Shown here: piece after piece, positions 45,559 through 56,545 of the stretch
Layout of the letters: each line of letters opens with the position of its first letter
Numbering within the stretch: the stretch's first letter is position 1
Source: Lycorma delicatula
Taxonomy: Eukaryota > Arthropoda > Insecta > Hemiptera > Fulgoridae
Reading direction: 5' to 3'
Length of the DNA stretch: 64,000 bases
Assembly: GCF_047948215.1 (NCBI RefSeq)
Contig: NC_134460.1
Span: 149,600,049 to 149,664,048, forward strand
Position numbers and translations under genes: made by a program
Notes under the pieces: model-generated
The model's database searches: none
What the model was told of the DNA's origin: nothing
The model's input: only the letters and a program-made list of their open reading frames with translations

Positions 45559-46886
45559 AGGGTCATTCACGGGAACCGGATGTTTTTGAAGTGGGTTGTA
45601 CTCGGGTGTTCGTGATGGGAGGGGCACGTGGCTGGTGTCTGACGTTTCTTTTTTTCATAGCATTTACATTTTAGTCGTTGATATGGAGCCGTGGACGCTA
45701 GACCAACGCCTGTACGCGTATGACAGTTTTGTGCGAAATGACGAATCCGTAACTGCTGTTCAGCGAGATTTCCGCTGTCAGTTTAATATCCATCGTAATG
45801 CAAGTGTCCCTTCTCGTAACACAATATTGCGACGGGTAAACAACCTTCGAACAAGCGGTTCAATATTGAAGAAAAAACCACCGGGTCCCCGACGAACTGC
45901 TAGCACGCCGGAGAACATCGAACGAGTAAGAGAAGCCATTGACAGAAGCCCACGCCGCTCTATTCAGAGGCATTCAGCAGCGCTTCAAATGAGCACAAGT
46001 ACGGTAAGACGAATTCTGCATACAGACCTGCATTTCCATCCTTACAAGATAGCCGTCGTGCAGCAGTTAAACGAGCAAGATTTCACGCAGCGATTACAAT
46101 TTTGTCGACAAATGCTTACCGTTTTTGAAGAAAATGAAAATTTGTGATTGTTAATGAGTGACGAAGCCCATTTTCATCTGAATGGCTTCGTCACAAACAG
46201 AATTGCCGGTATTGGGCAGAAAGAAACTCACATCAGCTTGGGCTAGACCACTTCATAGCCTAAAGGTGACTGTCTGGTGTGCAATAGGAAAGGTCGGTGT
46301 TATTGGACCATATTGTTTTGAAGAAAATGACGCTGCCGTAACTGTAACAGCTGATCGTTAAATTGCGATGTTGAATACGTTTTTCATCCCTGAGTTACGA
46401 AACCGGGGAATCGATTTTCAAAATGTGTTATTCCAGCAGGATGGAGCTACAGCGCACACAGCGAGGGCAACGATGGCTGTTCTCCGTAACTTGTTTCCGG
46501 GACGAATCGTTTCCAGATTCGGCGACATTCCTTGGCCCCCACGGACCCCCGATTTGAGTAGTTGTGATTTTTTCTGCGGGGGTTTCTGAAATCGCGTGTG
46601 TACGGCAATAAACCGCGTACATTGGAGGACCTAAAGATCGCAATTCGCATCACGTCACCCAGATTGATGTAGACATGTTGCAAAGAATTGAGGCCAGTTA
46701 CCGTGAAAGGCTACAACAATGTATTGCCCAAAATGGACATCACTTGCCGGACATAATTTTTCGTTCATGAGTAAGTAGCAAATGCTTTTATTTAACAAGT
46801 GTTTCAGTACCAATAAAACTTTTTTAAAGTAAATATTCAATTTTTTATGATTATTTTAACACATCCGGTTCCCGTGAATGACCCTG
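45559..46886 (+). mobile_element. DD41D mariner-like transposon with perfect 25-bp TIRs
   Basis: Positions 45559-45583 and 46861-46885 are exact reverse complements (25 of 25; tips 'agggtcattcacgggaacc'). A TA lies immediately left (45557-45558), and one G then TA lies right (46886-46888), fitting a TA target duplication with one base lost at the left tip. The unit is about 1.33 kb and carries one transposase gene in + orientation with short untranslated arms, the usual plan of an autonomous mariner. It is the only element in the window with both ends and nearly the whole gene. Confidence 0.9.
45683..46770 (+). pseudogene. DD41D mariner-like transposase, recently broken
   Basis: Start chosen at the ATG at 45683 (MEPWTLDQRLYAYDSFVRND), which matches the usual family start; the open frame extends further 5' but outside the family. 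In order: DUF4817-type helix-turn-helix (about residues 5-60), linker RRSIQRHSAALQMSTSTVRR, HFHPYKIAVVQQL, a TGA at 46145-46147, first catalytic Asp in LLMSDEAHFHLNGF, frameshift near 46188, KVTVWCAIGKVGVIGPYCF, an in-frame TAA near 46360, second Asp in LFQQDGATAHTAR (codon 46440), third in TPDLSSCDFF (codon 46566), with 41 residues between them. A further shift near 46575 restores SRVYGNKPRTLEDLK, and the C-terminus (HHLPDIIFRS) ends at TGA 46768-46770. All three catalytic Asp are present; only stops and shifts inactivate it. DD41D spacing is reported for rosa/VISITOR-type families. Confidence 0.9.
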
Positions 46887-47099
46887 TATAAACTGATAAA
46901 CAAACAAACGCTGAAAAAATAAAGTTAGCAGATTCTCCTACCTCAAAACGATATATTGTTCGGTAAGAGATGATGAGGTGTATTGCAGGCGCCTTTTGAA
47001 ACTAGCTGTGAAAAATATAAAATGGACGCCATTTTGGTTAGATTTTCATAGTGAAAGTTTTTTAAGTCAAAATGTTTGTTACTTTCCCGTCTAGATAGC
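46887..47099. other. Short spacer
   Basis: Nothing recognised. Confidence 0.3.
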
Positions 47100-47520
47100 G
47101 CTGTAGCTCTAGAAGAGAAGGTATTGTAATCGATCCAATTTGGGCGTATGCGGATTTCACAGGATCTTCACGTTTTGATACCTAAGGAACCCAAAAAACC
47201 GGATGCAAATTTTTCGGATGTTAATATTCCTATGCACGTGTTTGTGTTCGGTGTCGGTCTCTAGATCTCCTTGTATTTCCAAAACTACTGGGCTGATTTT
47301 GACCACACTCGGTCAGATTACTTGTATATATGGAGTATTGATGTCGTTAAATTTTCAACTTAAAAGGTCAAGGGGGTGAGGCTGTAGACAAGGTCACCGT
47401 CCGTATCACGAGATTTCGCCTGATTAAGGCCATATTTTTCTTAGGTATGTTTGAAAACTATTAAAAAATAACAATATTTGCAAAACTATTTTTTTGTAAT
47501 ATCGCACCCCCTCCCAAATA
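47100..47520 (+). repeat. Repeat H, copy 1
   Basis: Shares with 49440-49800 the order 'gacacctaaggaaccc'-like, 'ccggatgttaa', 'gtgttcg.tgtcgg.ctcta', 'gattacttgtatatatgg', 'aaggtcaagggggt', 'gagatttcgcctaatta'. No protein. The wording resembles long non-coding repeats often found near Helitron-like or other DNA elements in insects; class unknown. Confidence 0.65.
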
Positions 47521-47527
47521 TTTCTGT

Positions 47528-47725
47528 TGTAGTCGTCTGCTATGTTGTGACGTCAAAGGTGAGCGGTAAAATTAAATAAATTAATAATATTTAAAGTGTA
47601 AAAAAGTAACTCGGTTTGGCCGGGTCTCCAACTCGATCGCCCGATTAAGTCGGTACCTGGTGAGTTAAACCTCGCTGCTATACCGGTCTTCCGACAGTAC
47701 AAGCGACATTTATTCTATATAAGTT
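47528..47725 (+). repeat. Repeat E, partial
   Basis: Reads 'tgtagtcgtctgctatgttg', 'aatatttaaagtgtaaaa', 'gtttggccgggtctccaact' and 'aagcgacatttattctatat', the first half of E. It stops abruptly at about 47725. Confidence 0.65.
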
Positions 47726-48235
47726 GTCTACCAGACATCGGTAATTTTGGAAATCCCTGTAAATAAAGAGAAAATAGTAACCGAACTGTAGCGACGAATG
47801 TGCAGCAAACGGACCTTAAAAATACAAATAATGAATGAAGAATTATAATTCTAAAGAAAATTAGATAAATACAGTTGAATCCCGCAGAAATGATTGTATC
47901 AATTTATACGGGTCGAACTTCAGGTCAAAACGAATATACTTGAAGCTTACTACATCCTTGGAACGTCAGGTAAAGACGAGTTGTTAATTAGAACCTGGCA
48001 ACAGAACGGCGGTGAAGACATTACGGGGGAGCGGTTGACGATTGAAACTGTTTTTATCTGGCCTGGAACTATGAAGCCCTTGCACGCGGGGCGGCTAGTA
48101 CGTACTAACCACCACACCGGATAACTATTTGATGAAATAGTGTTGAAGAATGTTTTTTAAAGGACGTTAGTAAAAATTCAGTTCAGCATATTAAGAAGAA
48201 AATTAATATTTGTTGAAGAACATAATGTAGTATTT
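47726..48235. other. Gene-free stretch
   Basis: A 76-codon frame (47894-48124) is open and of normal base composition but matches nothing I know. Confidence 0.35.
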
Positions 48236-48360
48236 TCACGGTGATCAATATCAGTATAAAAGAATAAGTTAGTTTTCATAAAATTTAAAATATTTGTTAT
48301 TTTTTTATTCACGTTTCGTATACTTTATGAACCTCAAAAGTTTTATGTAACCGTAATGTA
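48236..48360 (+). repeat. Repeat I, copy 1
   Basis: About 120 bp ('caatatcagtata.aagaat', 'ttcgtatactttatgaacct') shared with 50115-50232 in the same orientation. Confidence 0.65.
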
Positions 48361-48880
48361 ATATTATCAAATGTGTCACATAAACTAAATACGTATCAAA
48401 ATAAATCAAATATCCGTTAAATGTGACATTACGTATTTTATTTAATTCCCCAGCCGAAATAAATTATAAAAATATTTCATTTGTAAATGAAATCGGTTTA
48501 TTATATAATATCATTAATTTTTGTGTTAGATTTAATAAATATATCGCGTTTTGAGTTACCAAGGTTAAATTTGTTACAGGATATTTTACGGAAAACAACC
48601 AAACTAAATACAATATTTATTTAATAATTTATGCGGTTTTATTTCGTGTATACATCCTTGTTAATTTTTTGTCTGAAATTATATTATTATTCTAAATCCT
48701 CGTTGCACGCAAAGTATAATTAAATGCGGTTTAACGATCGCTATAGAAAATAAAATGTAAATTTCATTTACTAGTGATCTATCTAGCATATATTATGAAG
48801 ATAGATCATAGATTTTGTATTGTAATCATATAATTATGATTAGCACCATAATATATTGAGAAAAATATGGCTTTTTTTTT
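48361..48880. other. Gene-free AT-rich stretch
   Basis: Nothing recognised. Confidence 0.35.
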
Positions 48881-49279
48881 ACTTAATTAATGGAGTATCT
48901 GAGAAGAAAAGATTATAAGCTTTTGAAATGCGGTGCTATAGGAGAATGTTAAAAATCAGATGGGTGATAAAGTGACAAATGAAGAGGTGTTGCGGAAAAT
49001 AGATGAGGAAAGAAGCATTTGGAAAAATATAGTTAAAAGAAGAGACAGACTTATAGGCCACATCTTAAGGCATCCTGGAATAGTCGCTTTAATATTGGAA
49101 GGACAGGTAGAAGGGAAAAATTGTGTAGGCAGGCCACGTTTGGAATATGTAAAACAAATTGTTAGGGATGAAGGATGTAGAGGGTATACTGAAATGAAAC
49201 GACTAGCACTAGATCGGGAATCTTGGAGAGCTGCATCAAACCAGTCAAATGACTGAAGACAAAAAAAAAACTTAATTAA
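48881..49279 (+). pseudogene. Non-LTR retrotransposon 3' end with 10-bp target duplication
   Basis: A 5'-truncated copy of about 380 bp. It encodes the tail of the RT protein: MGDKVTNEEVLRKIDEERSI, RRDRLIGHILRHPGIVALIL, CVGRPRLEYVKQIVRDEGC and LALDRESWRAASNQSND, ending at the TGA at 49254-49256 followed by 'agac' and A10-13. A frameshift at about 48960 separates an upstream trace (FEMRCYRRMLKIRW) from this frame. The decamer 'acttaattaa' flanks it at 48881-48890 and 49270-49279. Its terminal sequence equals the tiny insertion at 41920-41957, so the two come from the same family. The clade is not certain; the GHxLRH...GRPR tail is common in RTE/R4-like and related elements. Confidence 0.85.
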
Positions 49280-49439
49280 CAACTTTATTCTTACTTTAAG
49301 GCATTTTTCATTAAAAACAGTTCTTTTCACGATTATAATTTAATTTAAAAAATTTTCTTTCAAGTCTTGCTCTAACATTAATTTTTTTTGGTATAATACG
49401 AAAGAGAAAAATTCTCTTTTGTAGGAGTGTATTATATTA
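49280..49439. other. Short spacer
   Basis: Nothing recognised. Confidence 0.3.
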
Positions 49440-49800
49440 ATTACTGAAAAAAGTTAAGTTGACACCTAAGGAACCCTAAAAACCAAAAAAACCGAATAGA
49501 AATTTTCCGGATGTTAAGGTTCGTATGTATGTGTGTGTTCGATGTCGGCCTCTAAATCACATTATATCCAGAACTACCGAGCCGATTTTGACTAAAGTTG
49601 GTCAGATTACTTGTATATATGGGGCATTAAATTTTCAATTTAAAAAGTCAAGGGGGTCAGCCTTTAGAGCAAGGTCATTCTCAGTATCTCGAGATTTCGC
49701 CTAATTACGGTCATATTTTTTTCTTAAGCATGTTTGTTAACGATTAAAAATAACAATGTCTACAAAAAAAATTAAAAATTGCACCACCGTCCCAAAGAAA
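49440..49800 (+). repeat. Repeat H, copy 2
   Basis: Same motif order as 47100-47520, with small indels ('gacacctaaggaaccctaaa', 'actaccgagccgattttgac', 'ggtcaagggggt'-like, 'gagatttcgcctaattacgg'). Confidence 0.65.
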
Positions 49801-50114
49801 ATGCTGTTAACTATTGGCTAATTGGGCTATTAAGTTTACTGAAAAAAGTCGAGTCGCACGTACAAAATGTTTAACTACGTGATCCTGTAAAACGTAAAGA
49901 AAATATTTTTTAGTTAACATAAAGTTGAGATTAAAAATAACAGTAAATTAAAATAATATATATATATAATCTGTACTAGTAATTGTAACATTCATTTTAA
50001 AACCTTTAGATAAATATTTCATTAAATATTTACGAGTGTCTTTGATTAGTGACCCGCTGTTCTTCATTTTATGGTGCGAAAGAAACTGTATTTCAATTTT
50101 CATTGCTGCTTTGA

Positions 50115-50232
50115 GGCGGTCAATATCAGTATAGAAGAATAAGTTAGTTTTTATCAAATTTAAAATGTTTGTTATTTTTTATTCACATTTCGCATACTTT
50201 ATGAACCTCGAAAATTATATGCAACCATAATA
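50115..50232 (+). repeat. Repeat I, copy 2
   Basis: Matches 48236-48360 ('caatatcagtatagaagaat', 'atactttatgaacctcgaaa'). Confidence 0.65.
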
Positions 50233-50584
50233 TTTTTTAATTAAAGATTTTTTTTAAATCTACATTTAGCACCCGATGTTGAGGTTTTTTTGATTTTTCT
50301 TCGTTTTTGTTCGATTTCGGGAGTGATTTTGCACAAATTTTAATGAAAAAGATGAGATAAATTAATTTTTTTTTGTTATACTGTTTTATTTAAATTAGTT
50401 TTCCAAGTAAAGAAACTATAAGTAAATCGTACGATGACCTGAAACGGAGGTATAAATTGATACCTCCCAAGTCAATACAATAAAGTATATACAATTAAAA
50501 GTACAACGAATAAACTGAAATGATTACAAAGTCCGTAACAAAATATATATATCTACAAATAATGAACAGAGTAAAAAAAAGCTG
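50233..50584. other. Gene-free stretch
   Basis: Nothing recognised. Confidence 0.35.
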
Positions 50585-51110
50585 ACAACACAGTTGTAGG
50601 ACTTTCCCGTCATGCAGTTACAGCCGCGTTCCGGGAAAGTCCTGCAACTGTGGGTTGTTTCTGATGCACGGCTTACACACATAACTTAATTTTAAATCTT
50701 AATCATTTTATTTAAATATTTTTTGGTTTATTTAATTCAATAATTTTAACTAAAGCGCGCGCGTGCATCGTATATAATTCGCGCGGGTGTGCCGGTACTA
50801 GCGGCGACGGTCGGCACTAGTTAAACTAATGTAATTTCACGACTTACATAAAAGAAATTTCGCTTGCGCCGTTGGCAGACCGGTATAACGGCGAGGCTTA
50901 TCGCACCACGTACCGAGTCGATCGGCGATCGAGTTTGAGACCCGGCTACTTTTTTACGCTTTAAATATTATTCATTTATTACCAAATCATTTCAATTATT
51001 CATTTATTAATATTATTCATTTACAACAGCTGTACGTCATTGCTACCAACCTTTGAAATATTAGCTAAATTAAATTAAATAAATAATTAATATTTAAAGT
51101 GTAAAAAATA
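50585..51110 (-). repeat. Repeat E, longest copy, with hairpin and tRNA-like part
   Basis: Written here in + it opens with a hairpin: arm 50585-50609 pairs with 50632-50658 around a 22-nt loop. Then come 'gtttctgatgcacggcttac', 'cgcgcgggtgtgccggtact', and a tRNA-like part at about 50872-50955 with 'taacggcgaggcttatcgca' (A-box-like) and GAGTTTGAGACCC (B-box-like). It ends at about 50965; from about 51050 a second, opposite-sense scrap of E ('aataattaatatttaaagtgt') follows. The tRNA-like part reads in the + direction here, opposite to the sense used for the other copies. Confidence 0.7.
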
Positions 51111-51784
51111 ATGTGGTCAGCAATCCTGTGGAATTTCAGCTAATTCCAAAAATCGAATAATAATTTTAAATCAAATAATAATAATTGTAATAATGGTTCA
51201 ATACAATTCTGAACTTCCGATAATATTTCTCTTACAGTGACACTCCAAAAGATTTCATTTCCCAAATATTGAGTTTTTAGTTTGTTAATTTTAACGTTTA
51301 GATACCGATCGGCATCATCAATGTTAAATTACTTTTTTTTAGATATTTTCACAAGAATGTGAGCTCGTGTTATACATCTTTCAGAGCAAATATTGCTACC
51401 CGATATTATGAAATAGTTAGAATTTTTTCACAATATTTACAAATGGAATCGTATTCTCCTATACGACGCTTATTATACTCAATTAATGTATCATGAATTT
51501 TTACTACCTGGATAACCGTCTAACTTGGTTTAACGGTTTTTCTTTTTGATCGGTGAAACATTGAGTACAGAATTCTAATCAAATTTTATGTATCCTGCAT
51601 TATCGATACAATTTCCATGCATCATCTAATCCTAAATCTTCCGTAAGAAAGTCACGTTGTATGCTACTCCTTAGTTTCAACTAAACGTGTCATGAAGTAT
51701 ACCTTGCGTATTTACAATAGTTGTAGATGCGCGGGAAATAAATTTCTGAGTGCAATTTATTTTATTACCTCTAAAATTATTGCG
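51111..51784. other. Gene-free AT-rich stretch
   Basis: Nothing recognised. Confidence 0.35.
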
Positions 51785-52310
51785 CACACCCGCGCAGGTT
51801 AGGCGGAACTACGCTCAAGATCCAATACATGCAACCTTTTCAGTCGTCTCACATCCTCACTGTTATCCGGTAAATTAACAGACGATTTTCATACGCGTTA
51901 AGCTTAAATATGTACTTTGAGCTTAACCGGTGATCCCTAGGTAATCGTGGATCTTCTTGTTCTTCGCAAACCACGGCGCTTCCGATATGTTCCTCAGCAC
52001 TTTTTTCTAGAACTTTTAAATGGTGTCGATATTACTATTGCTCGCCGTACCCCAAATTTGTATCCCGCAGGCCCATATCGATCTTAAAAACCCCTTATAC
52101 AACAACAGTTTATTACTTAACAACACGGACCTCCTTGCTAGTAAGCAGTTCAACCACCTAAGCTTGATGTTTAATTGCTTTCTCTTCTCTCTCCTTGTGA
52201 TTTTTCCTTGTTAGTGAAGTCCTAGGTATCGTATGTTGTCCGAATGAGGAATGTGAACTCCATCTAGGTTGACTCGTCGGCAGACTCCACTCTTCATTGT
52301 AAAAATAAAT
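51785..52310 (-). pseudogene. Jockey-clade RT thumb and C-terminus
   Basis: On the minus strand from about 52305: FTMKSGVCRRVNLDGVHIPH, DNIRYLGLH, KRKQLNIKLRWLNCLLARRS, LSNKLLLYKGFLRSIWACGI and QIWGTASNSNI, KVLRNISEAPWFAKNKKIHD, and the end EDVRRLKRLHVLDLE. A stop interrupts at RYLGLH*, others follow near NIDTI*KF*KK, and the ITG end is shifted. The palm with YADD is missing. It is close in wording to the + strand piece at 53985-54625, so both are from jockey-like families. Its usual 3' UTR may continue to about 51730. Confidence 0.8.
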
Positions 52311-53984
52311 TAAAAGATCGATAAAAACTGCCAGATCCTTGTCGGGAATCGAATATAAGATCAGTCGATTTAAAGGTTAACATTCTGTTACACTAACAAA
52401 TAACAAATATAATCGGCCGACCGGTAGAGTTTGATCAATTATTTTATCACTTCTATGCCTCTCGGTTAAAATTAAAGTGTTGCATCCGTTCTTATCAGCG
52501 CAATTTATTATTTTTATTTTCAAATTATATCGGCCGTTCCCGATAAGTCTCATAATGTTAATTTTTCATATTTACTGCATTTGCGATCGATGTAATTAAT
52601 CCTTTATTACCGTAACACCTCTTTAAAATAGATGCGTAGAATTTTTATTGAAACGTGTTATTATTTTTCATCAGATTTTCTATTTCAACTCCATTCCATA
52701 TTTTAAGCCGATAACATTTTAACTGCTTGTTAAAAAATACCCGAATTGCTTTAAGAATTAATTGAAATGTTACATACATGCTTTATCGTATTCGGTACTT
52801 TTATTTAATAATAAAAACTTAAATACGTATTTATTATAAAAAAGGTTTAACTGAAATTTATAAATCCATTTAACTGCGTCTTGTTTTGCGACGAGGTCAA
52901 GAAACTTCCACATATTTTTCAATAGAGACTTCCGGTTAGTTTAGGTAATTTAAGTTATTTTTTATTCCTTAGATTGCATAACTGTATATATACTATATTT
53001 ATCTTATTATAGCCTGTAGTAGTTTAGCTGTGTTCAATTAAAGTATATAAAAAAACCGTTGAAAACAAATTAAAATTGTAACATCAATTTGAAAGGATTG
53101 TGAGAAGGCACGTGTGTGATTTACTTTTAAAAAAAGTAATAAAAAAGATTTATTCTACTTTAAAAAAAAAAAAACTCACAAATTAAATTTCCTAATCGTA
53201 AAAATTAACAACATAAAAAAACTTTCTATAAACACAAATTGAGAAATTACAATACTACAGTGATATTTTACAGACTTGAAACAGTAAATCTGACCGTCCC
53301 AGAAAATTTTATCAAAATCGAGACGAAATCCTTAGTAGAATCTATGGTCCCAGATAAAGAGTAAAACTAAAATAAAATAAGAAAATTTTTTAAACCGATT
53401 TGTAAATTACAAGTAAAAATAGAAGATTACATTTTCTCGAACAGATTATCCGAATGAATTCATAAAGAGTTACTAAACAAATTTTCGAAAAACTTTGGAA
53501 ATTAAAAACCCAAATAGAATACGTAAAACGGATGAAACAAGAATTTCAAAACCCATAAATAAGAGAAAGACTGTTTAAATAGAATAAAGTTTAGAGAAAT
53601 AATCTATAACTCAAAGATTCTTTGGCTGAAGGATGAAATAGTACCAGAAGAAAATGGACAGATGAAAAAAAAACTGGTGCGATTTGAAAAAATAAAATAC
53701 GGAAAATAAAAAAAACAGATAATATTGGTGTGGTCCCTAGTAGACAGTTGCGGAAGTTCAGAAGCCGTTACCGAAAATATTTTGAGCGCATATTTATATA
53801 GTATTTATACCTAATTCAGTGACCTTATAGAGTTGAAGTTAACAAACTGCGCGTAAGATTGTTCAGGAGGCCGATTCACAAGCATCTCAAAATTGAACAC
53901 GAGAACAAAAGAGCCATCGTATGAAAAGATGAAGGGTTTTAATAGAACCGAAAAACCTAATATTATAGATCTATAAACGTTTGA
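52311..53984. other. Gene-free stretch with possible SINE debris
   Basis: At about 52320-52400, reversed, 'ttagtgtaacagaatgttaa' and 'atattcgattcccgacaagg' look like tRNA A- and B-box text and may be old SINE debris. The rest to 53.7 kb is A-rich with lysine-rich nonsense frames. From 53750 to 53985 the front of the next RT piece may continue, but I cannot read it. Confidence 0.35.
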
Positions 53985-54625
53985 TTACACGAGTATATGA
54001 CTAATTAATTATACGGTGATTATAGAGTAATGATTATTGTGTTGTGTATAGATACAGCCGCGTTGTGAATCGGCACCGATACAAGGGACGTCACACCAGA
54101 AACATGATGAAATCACTATCACAAACCCAACGTTTGTTTGTTTTTCACTCTGCAACCTAAGCAAATACAGTATAGGAATTCACCTAGATGGTTGTCTAAC
54201 ATGGAAGATTTGAATTAAGGAAAAAAGGAAACAACTAGATATCAAATTTAAAGAGCTATAATGAATATTAATGAGGAAATCGCAACTAGTCCTATTTAAC
54301 AAGCTACTTTTTATAAAGTGATTCTAAAACCGGTTCGGACATAAGGAATCGATTCTGGGTTACCGGCAGTACAGATATTATTTTGCGTTTCCAGAACAAA
54401 TTTGCGAGATGTATCACACAGGCGCCATGATTCGTGTGGAATAACGAATTTCACGAGTACGTAAGATTACCGTGTGTTCGAGTGGAAGTGGATGATCGTT
54501 TGGCAACTAAGTACAAAATAAAACTTAACGACCACGTAAACTGTCTAGCTGTTAACCCCTTTGACAACGCGGAAAATGTACGGTGATGAAAGCGGATGTT
54601 TTGGATCTTGGAACCTAATAGTGTT
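53985..54625 (+). pseudogene. Jockey-clade RT thumb and C-terminus
   Basis: In several + frames: YSIGIHLDGCLTWKI, EKRKQLDIKFKEL, MRKSQLVLFNKLL, VILKPVRT.GI and, at the end, LPCVRVEVDDRLATKYKIKL with NDHVNCLAVNPFDNAENVR. These are the thumb (GIHLDxxLTW), the 'LLYKxILKPxWTYGI' block and the C-terminal helical part of a jockey-type reverse transcriptase. Heavy stop and frame damage makes it older than the 24.7-kb copy. The catalytic palm is not readable. Confidence 0.75.
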
Positions 54626-54687
54626 ACTCAGAACTGGAAATTATTATTATTTCTAGTTCATTTCTAGCTGGACTTTATCAATGCTTA

Positions 54688-54993
54688 CGCTTTTCTTTTT
54701 CCTGTTTAGCCTCCGGTAATTACCGTTCAGATAATACTTCAGAGGATGAATGAGGATGATATGTAGAATGAGTATAAACGAAGTGTAGTCTTGTACAGTC
54801 TCAGTTTGACCGTTCCTGAGATGTGTGGTTAATTGAAACCCAACCACCAAAGAACACCGCTATCCACGATCTAGTATTCAAATCCGTGTAAAAATTACTG
54901 ACTTTACTAGGACTTAAACGCTGGAACTCTTGACTTCCAAATCGGTAGATTTGCTAAGACGCGTTCACCACTAGACCAACACGGTGGGTTCAC
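54688..54993 (-). mobile_element. tRNA-derived SINE (family 1), complete copy
   Basis: On the minus strand from 54993: 'cccaccgtgttggtctagtg' with an A-box-like TTGGTCTAGTGGT, B-box-like GTTTAAGTCCT, then 'gatcgtggatagcggtgttc', 'caattaaccacacatctcag', 'catcctctgaagtattatct' and an A-rich tail ending near 54688. It matches 40696-40998 throughout. Confidence 0.85.
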
Positions 54994-55529
54994 AATAGTG
55001 ACTTAGCATACACATTCGCACCAATAAAAATTGTACTGGTACCAGAGTATTTTAGGAGTTTATCCCAGATCCGTGCAAAATCCTAGCATTCGCTTCCAGG
55101 AATGCGTTCGTTCGAATGGCCATCATCGTGTGGATATGTTTTTTAGAAATTGAAATTTTTTGTGTCGGTACACTTAACGGTATGTAATTTACTTTGTGTT
55201 TTCAACAATAAAACTTCTAAATTCATATTTTTTACTTCTGTGAGAGTTACTTTAAAATGTCCCGTTTCCTTGTGTCGCACAAGAATAAGTTAAGGTATCT
55301 ATTTTTTAAATATCAATCTATTCTAATCGCACTTTAATGCGAGATGCCAGATAATGATCTGACAGACATATTTTGTACCTGAAAAAGTTGTTGTGATTTT
55401 CTGAGAGAGTCGTTCCACGAGATATCATTTTATTTTATACGAGAATATATATGTAGACATAATAAATATTTAATAATTATGACAAGCTTAGCGTTTTATT
55501 CTATATGCAGGCGCTACAGAGCAAAACAG
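54994..55529. other. Gene-free AT-rich stretch
   Basis: Nothing recognised. Confidence 0.35.
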
Positions 55530-55735
55530 TACGGTTTGATTCTGTGACAAATAATATAAATTTTATAATTTCACGAGAATTTGTCATCTAATAAAACACC
55601 TAGAAATTTCGCTTTGCGAGTAACAGAAATAGTATCGTTATAATTAATCCGATTTCTATCCACGCGATCAGCGATATTATGTCTATCAGAGAAGCACAAT
55701 AAAAACTTTAGGCGTTTAATGTAATATACAATTAT
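55530..55735 (-). pseudogene. Short reverse transcriptase fragment
   Basis: On the minus strand: LKFLLCFSDRHNIADRVDRN-like text, then NRINYNDTISVTRKAKFLGV and LLDDKFS before a stop. 'KFLGVLLDDK.SW' is the conserved strand after the catalytic palm in non-LTR reverse transcriptases. About 200 bp remain, so the clade cannot be set. Confidence 0.55.
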
Positions 55736-56072
55736 GAACTCATACGTGGATAATTACAAATACGGTAATAAATTATGATAGCTGTGTATTATTATTTTCA
55801 TTTATTAAATTTGATTGTAATGTTAATTACTCATCGAGCTGTTTTATACGTAATGATATACTTTTCATATTATTCCTAATTATAATTATTTTATGATTAC
55901 GAGGAATACATATTTTCATATCGCGATTATTAGATTACTTTTTAAAATTTTATCTAATTTACTTGATCTTTACAGGCCTTTATTAGGCTTTTCTTATAAG
56001 CAAGAAAAGCTACGAAGAGCTTTAAGCGGGAACGTTTTCTTCATTTTTGAACGCATTAAAGATACCCTATTG
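55736..56072. other. Gene-free AT-rich stretch
   Basis: Nothing recognised. Confidence 0.3.
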
Positions 56073-56545
56073 TCTTGATTAAAATCTCGGTACTTTTTCG
56101 TTTTACGCCTCCACTTTTTTCGCATTTTTCTCGTAAAAATTACTTAATATAGTGTATTTTATAACAATCGATGAATAAAACATAAGAGAAATACCGTAGT
56201 AACACTGTAACTCTAAAATAACCGATAATGCATTAAAGAAAACATACTAACATACTGTTTTATACCGGTCATTTTAAACATTCTCCGCATTAACATATTT
56301 TACAAATTAAAAATATAAGCATTATTGGTTTAATTATAAATATAATCAAACCAAACTTAATCTACCCTCGCATCGCTCGCTAACCTTAACTAATTAACAG
56401 TAATGTTTTGATTATGTAAATAATAAGTAATTGCAATAATTATTGAATTTATTATTTACATAATCGAAACGTTACTGTTAATTAATCAAGGTTACGCGAG
56501 TGAAGCGAGGGTAGGTTAAGTTTGCATAGATTATATTTATAATCT
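56073..56545. repeat. Repeat P with foldback end, copy 2
   Basis: Matches 40014-40425 with a larger insert near 56200-56245 ('accgtagtaacactgtaact'). The foldback part is about 56334-56540; its arms share 'cgttactgttaatta', 'gattatgtaaataataa' and 'cgctcgctaacctta' with their complements. It ends against the Merlin-like fragment. Confidence 0.7.

Noticed and set aside
47894..48124. 76-codon frame between repeat E and repeat I
   Set aside because: Open and normal-looking but without any family resemblance I can defend.
52020..52214. 64-codon Leu-rich plus-strand frame
   Set aside because: Antisense of the jockey RT thumb region on the minus strand.
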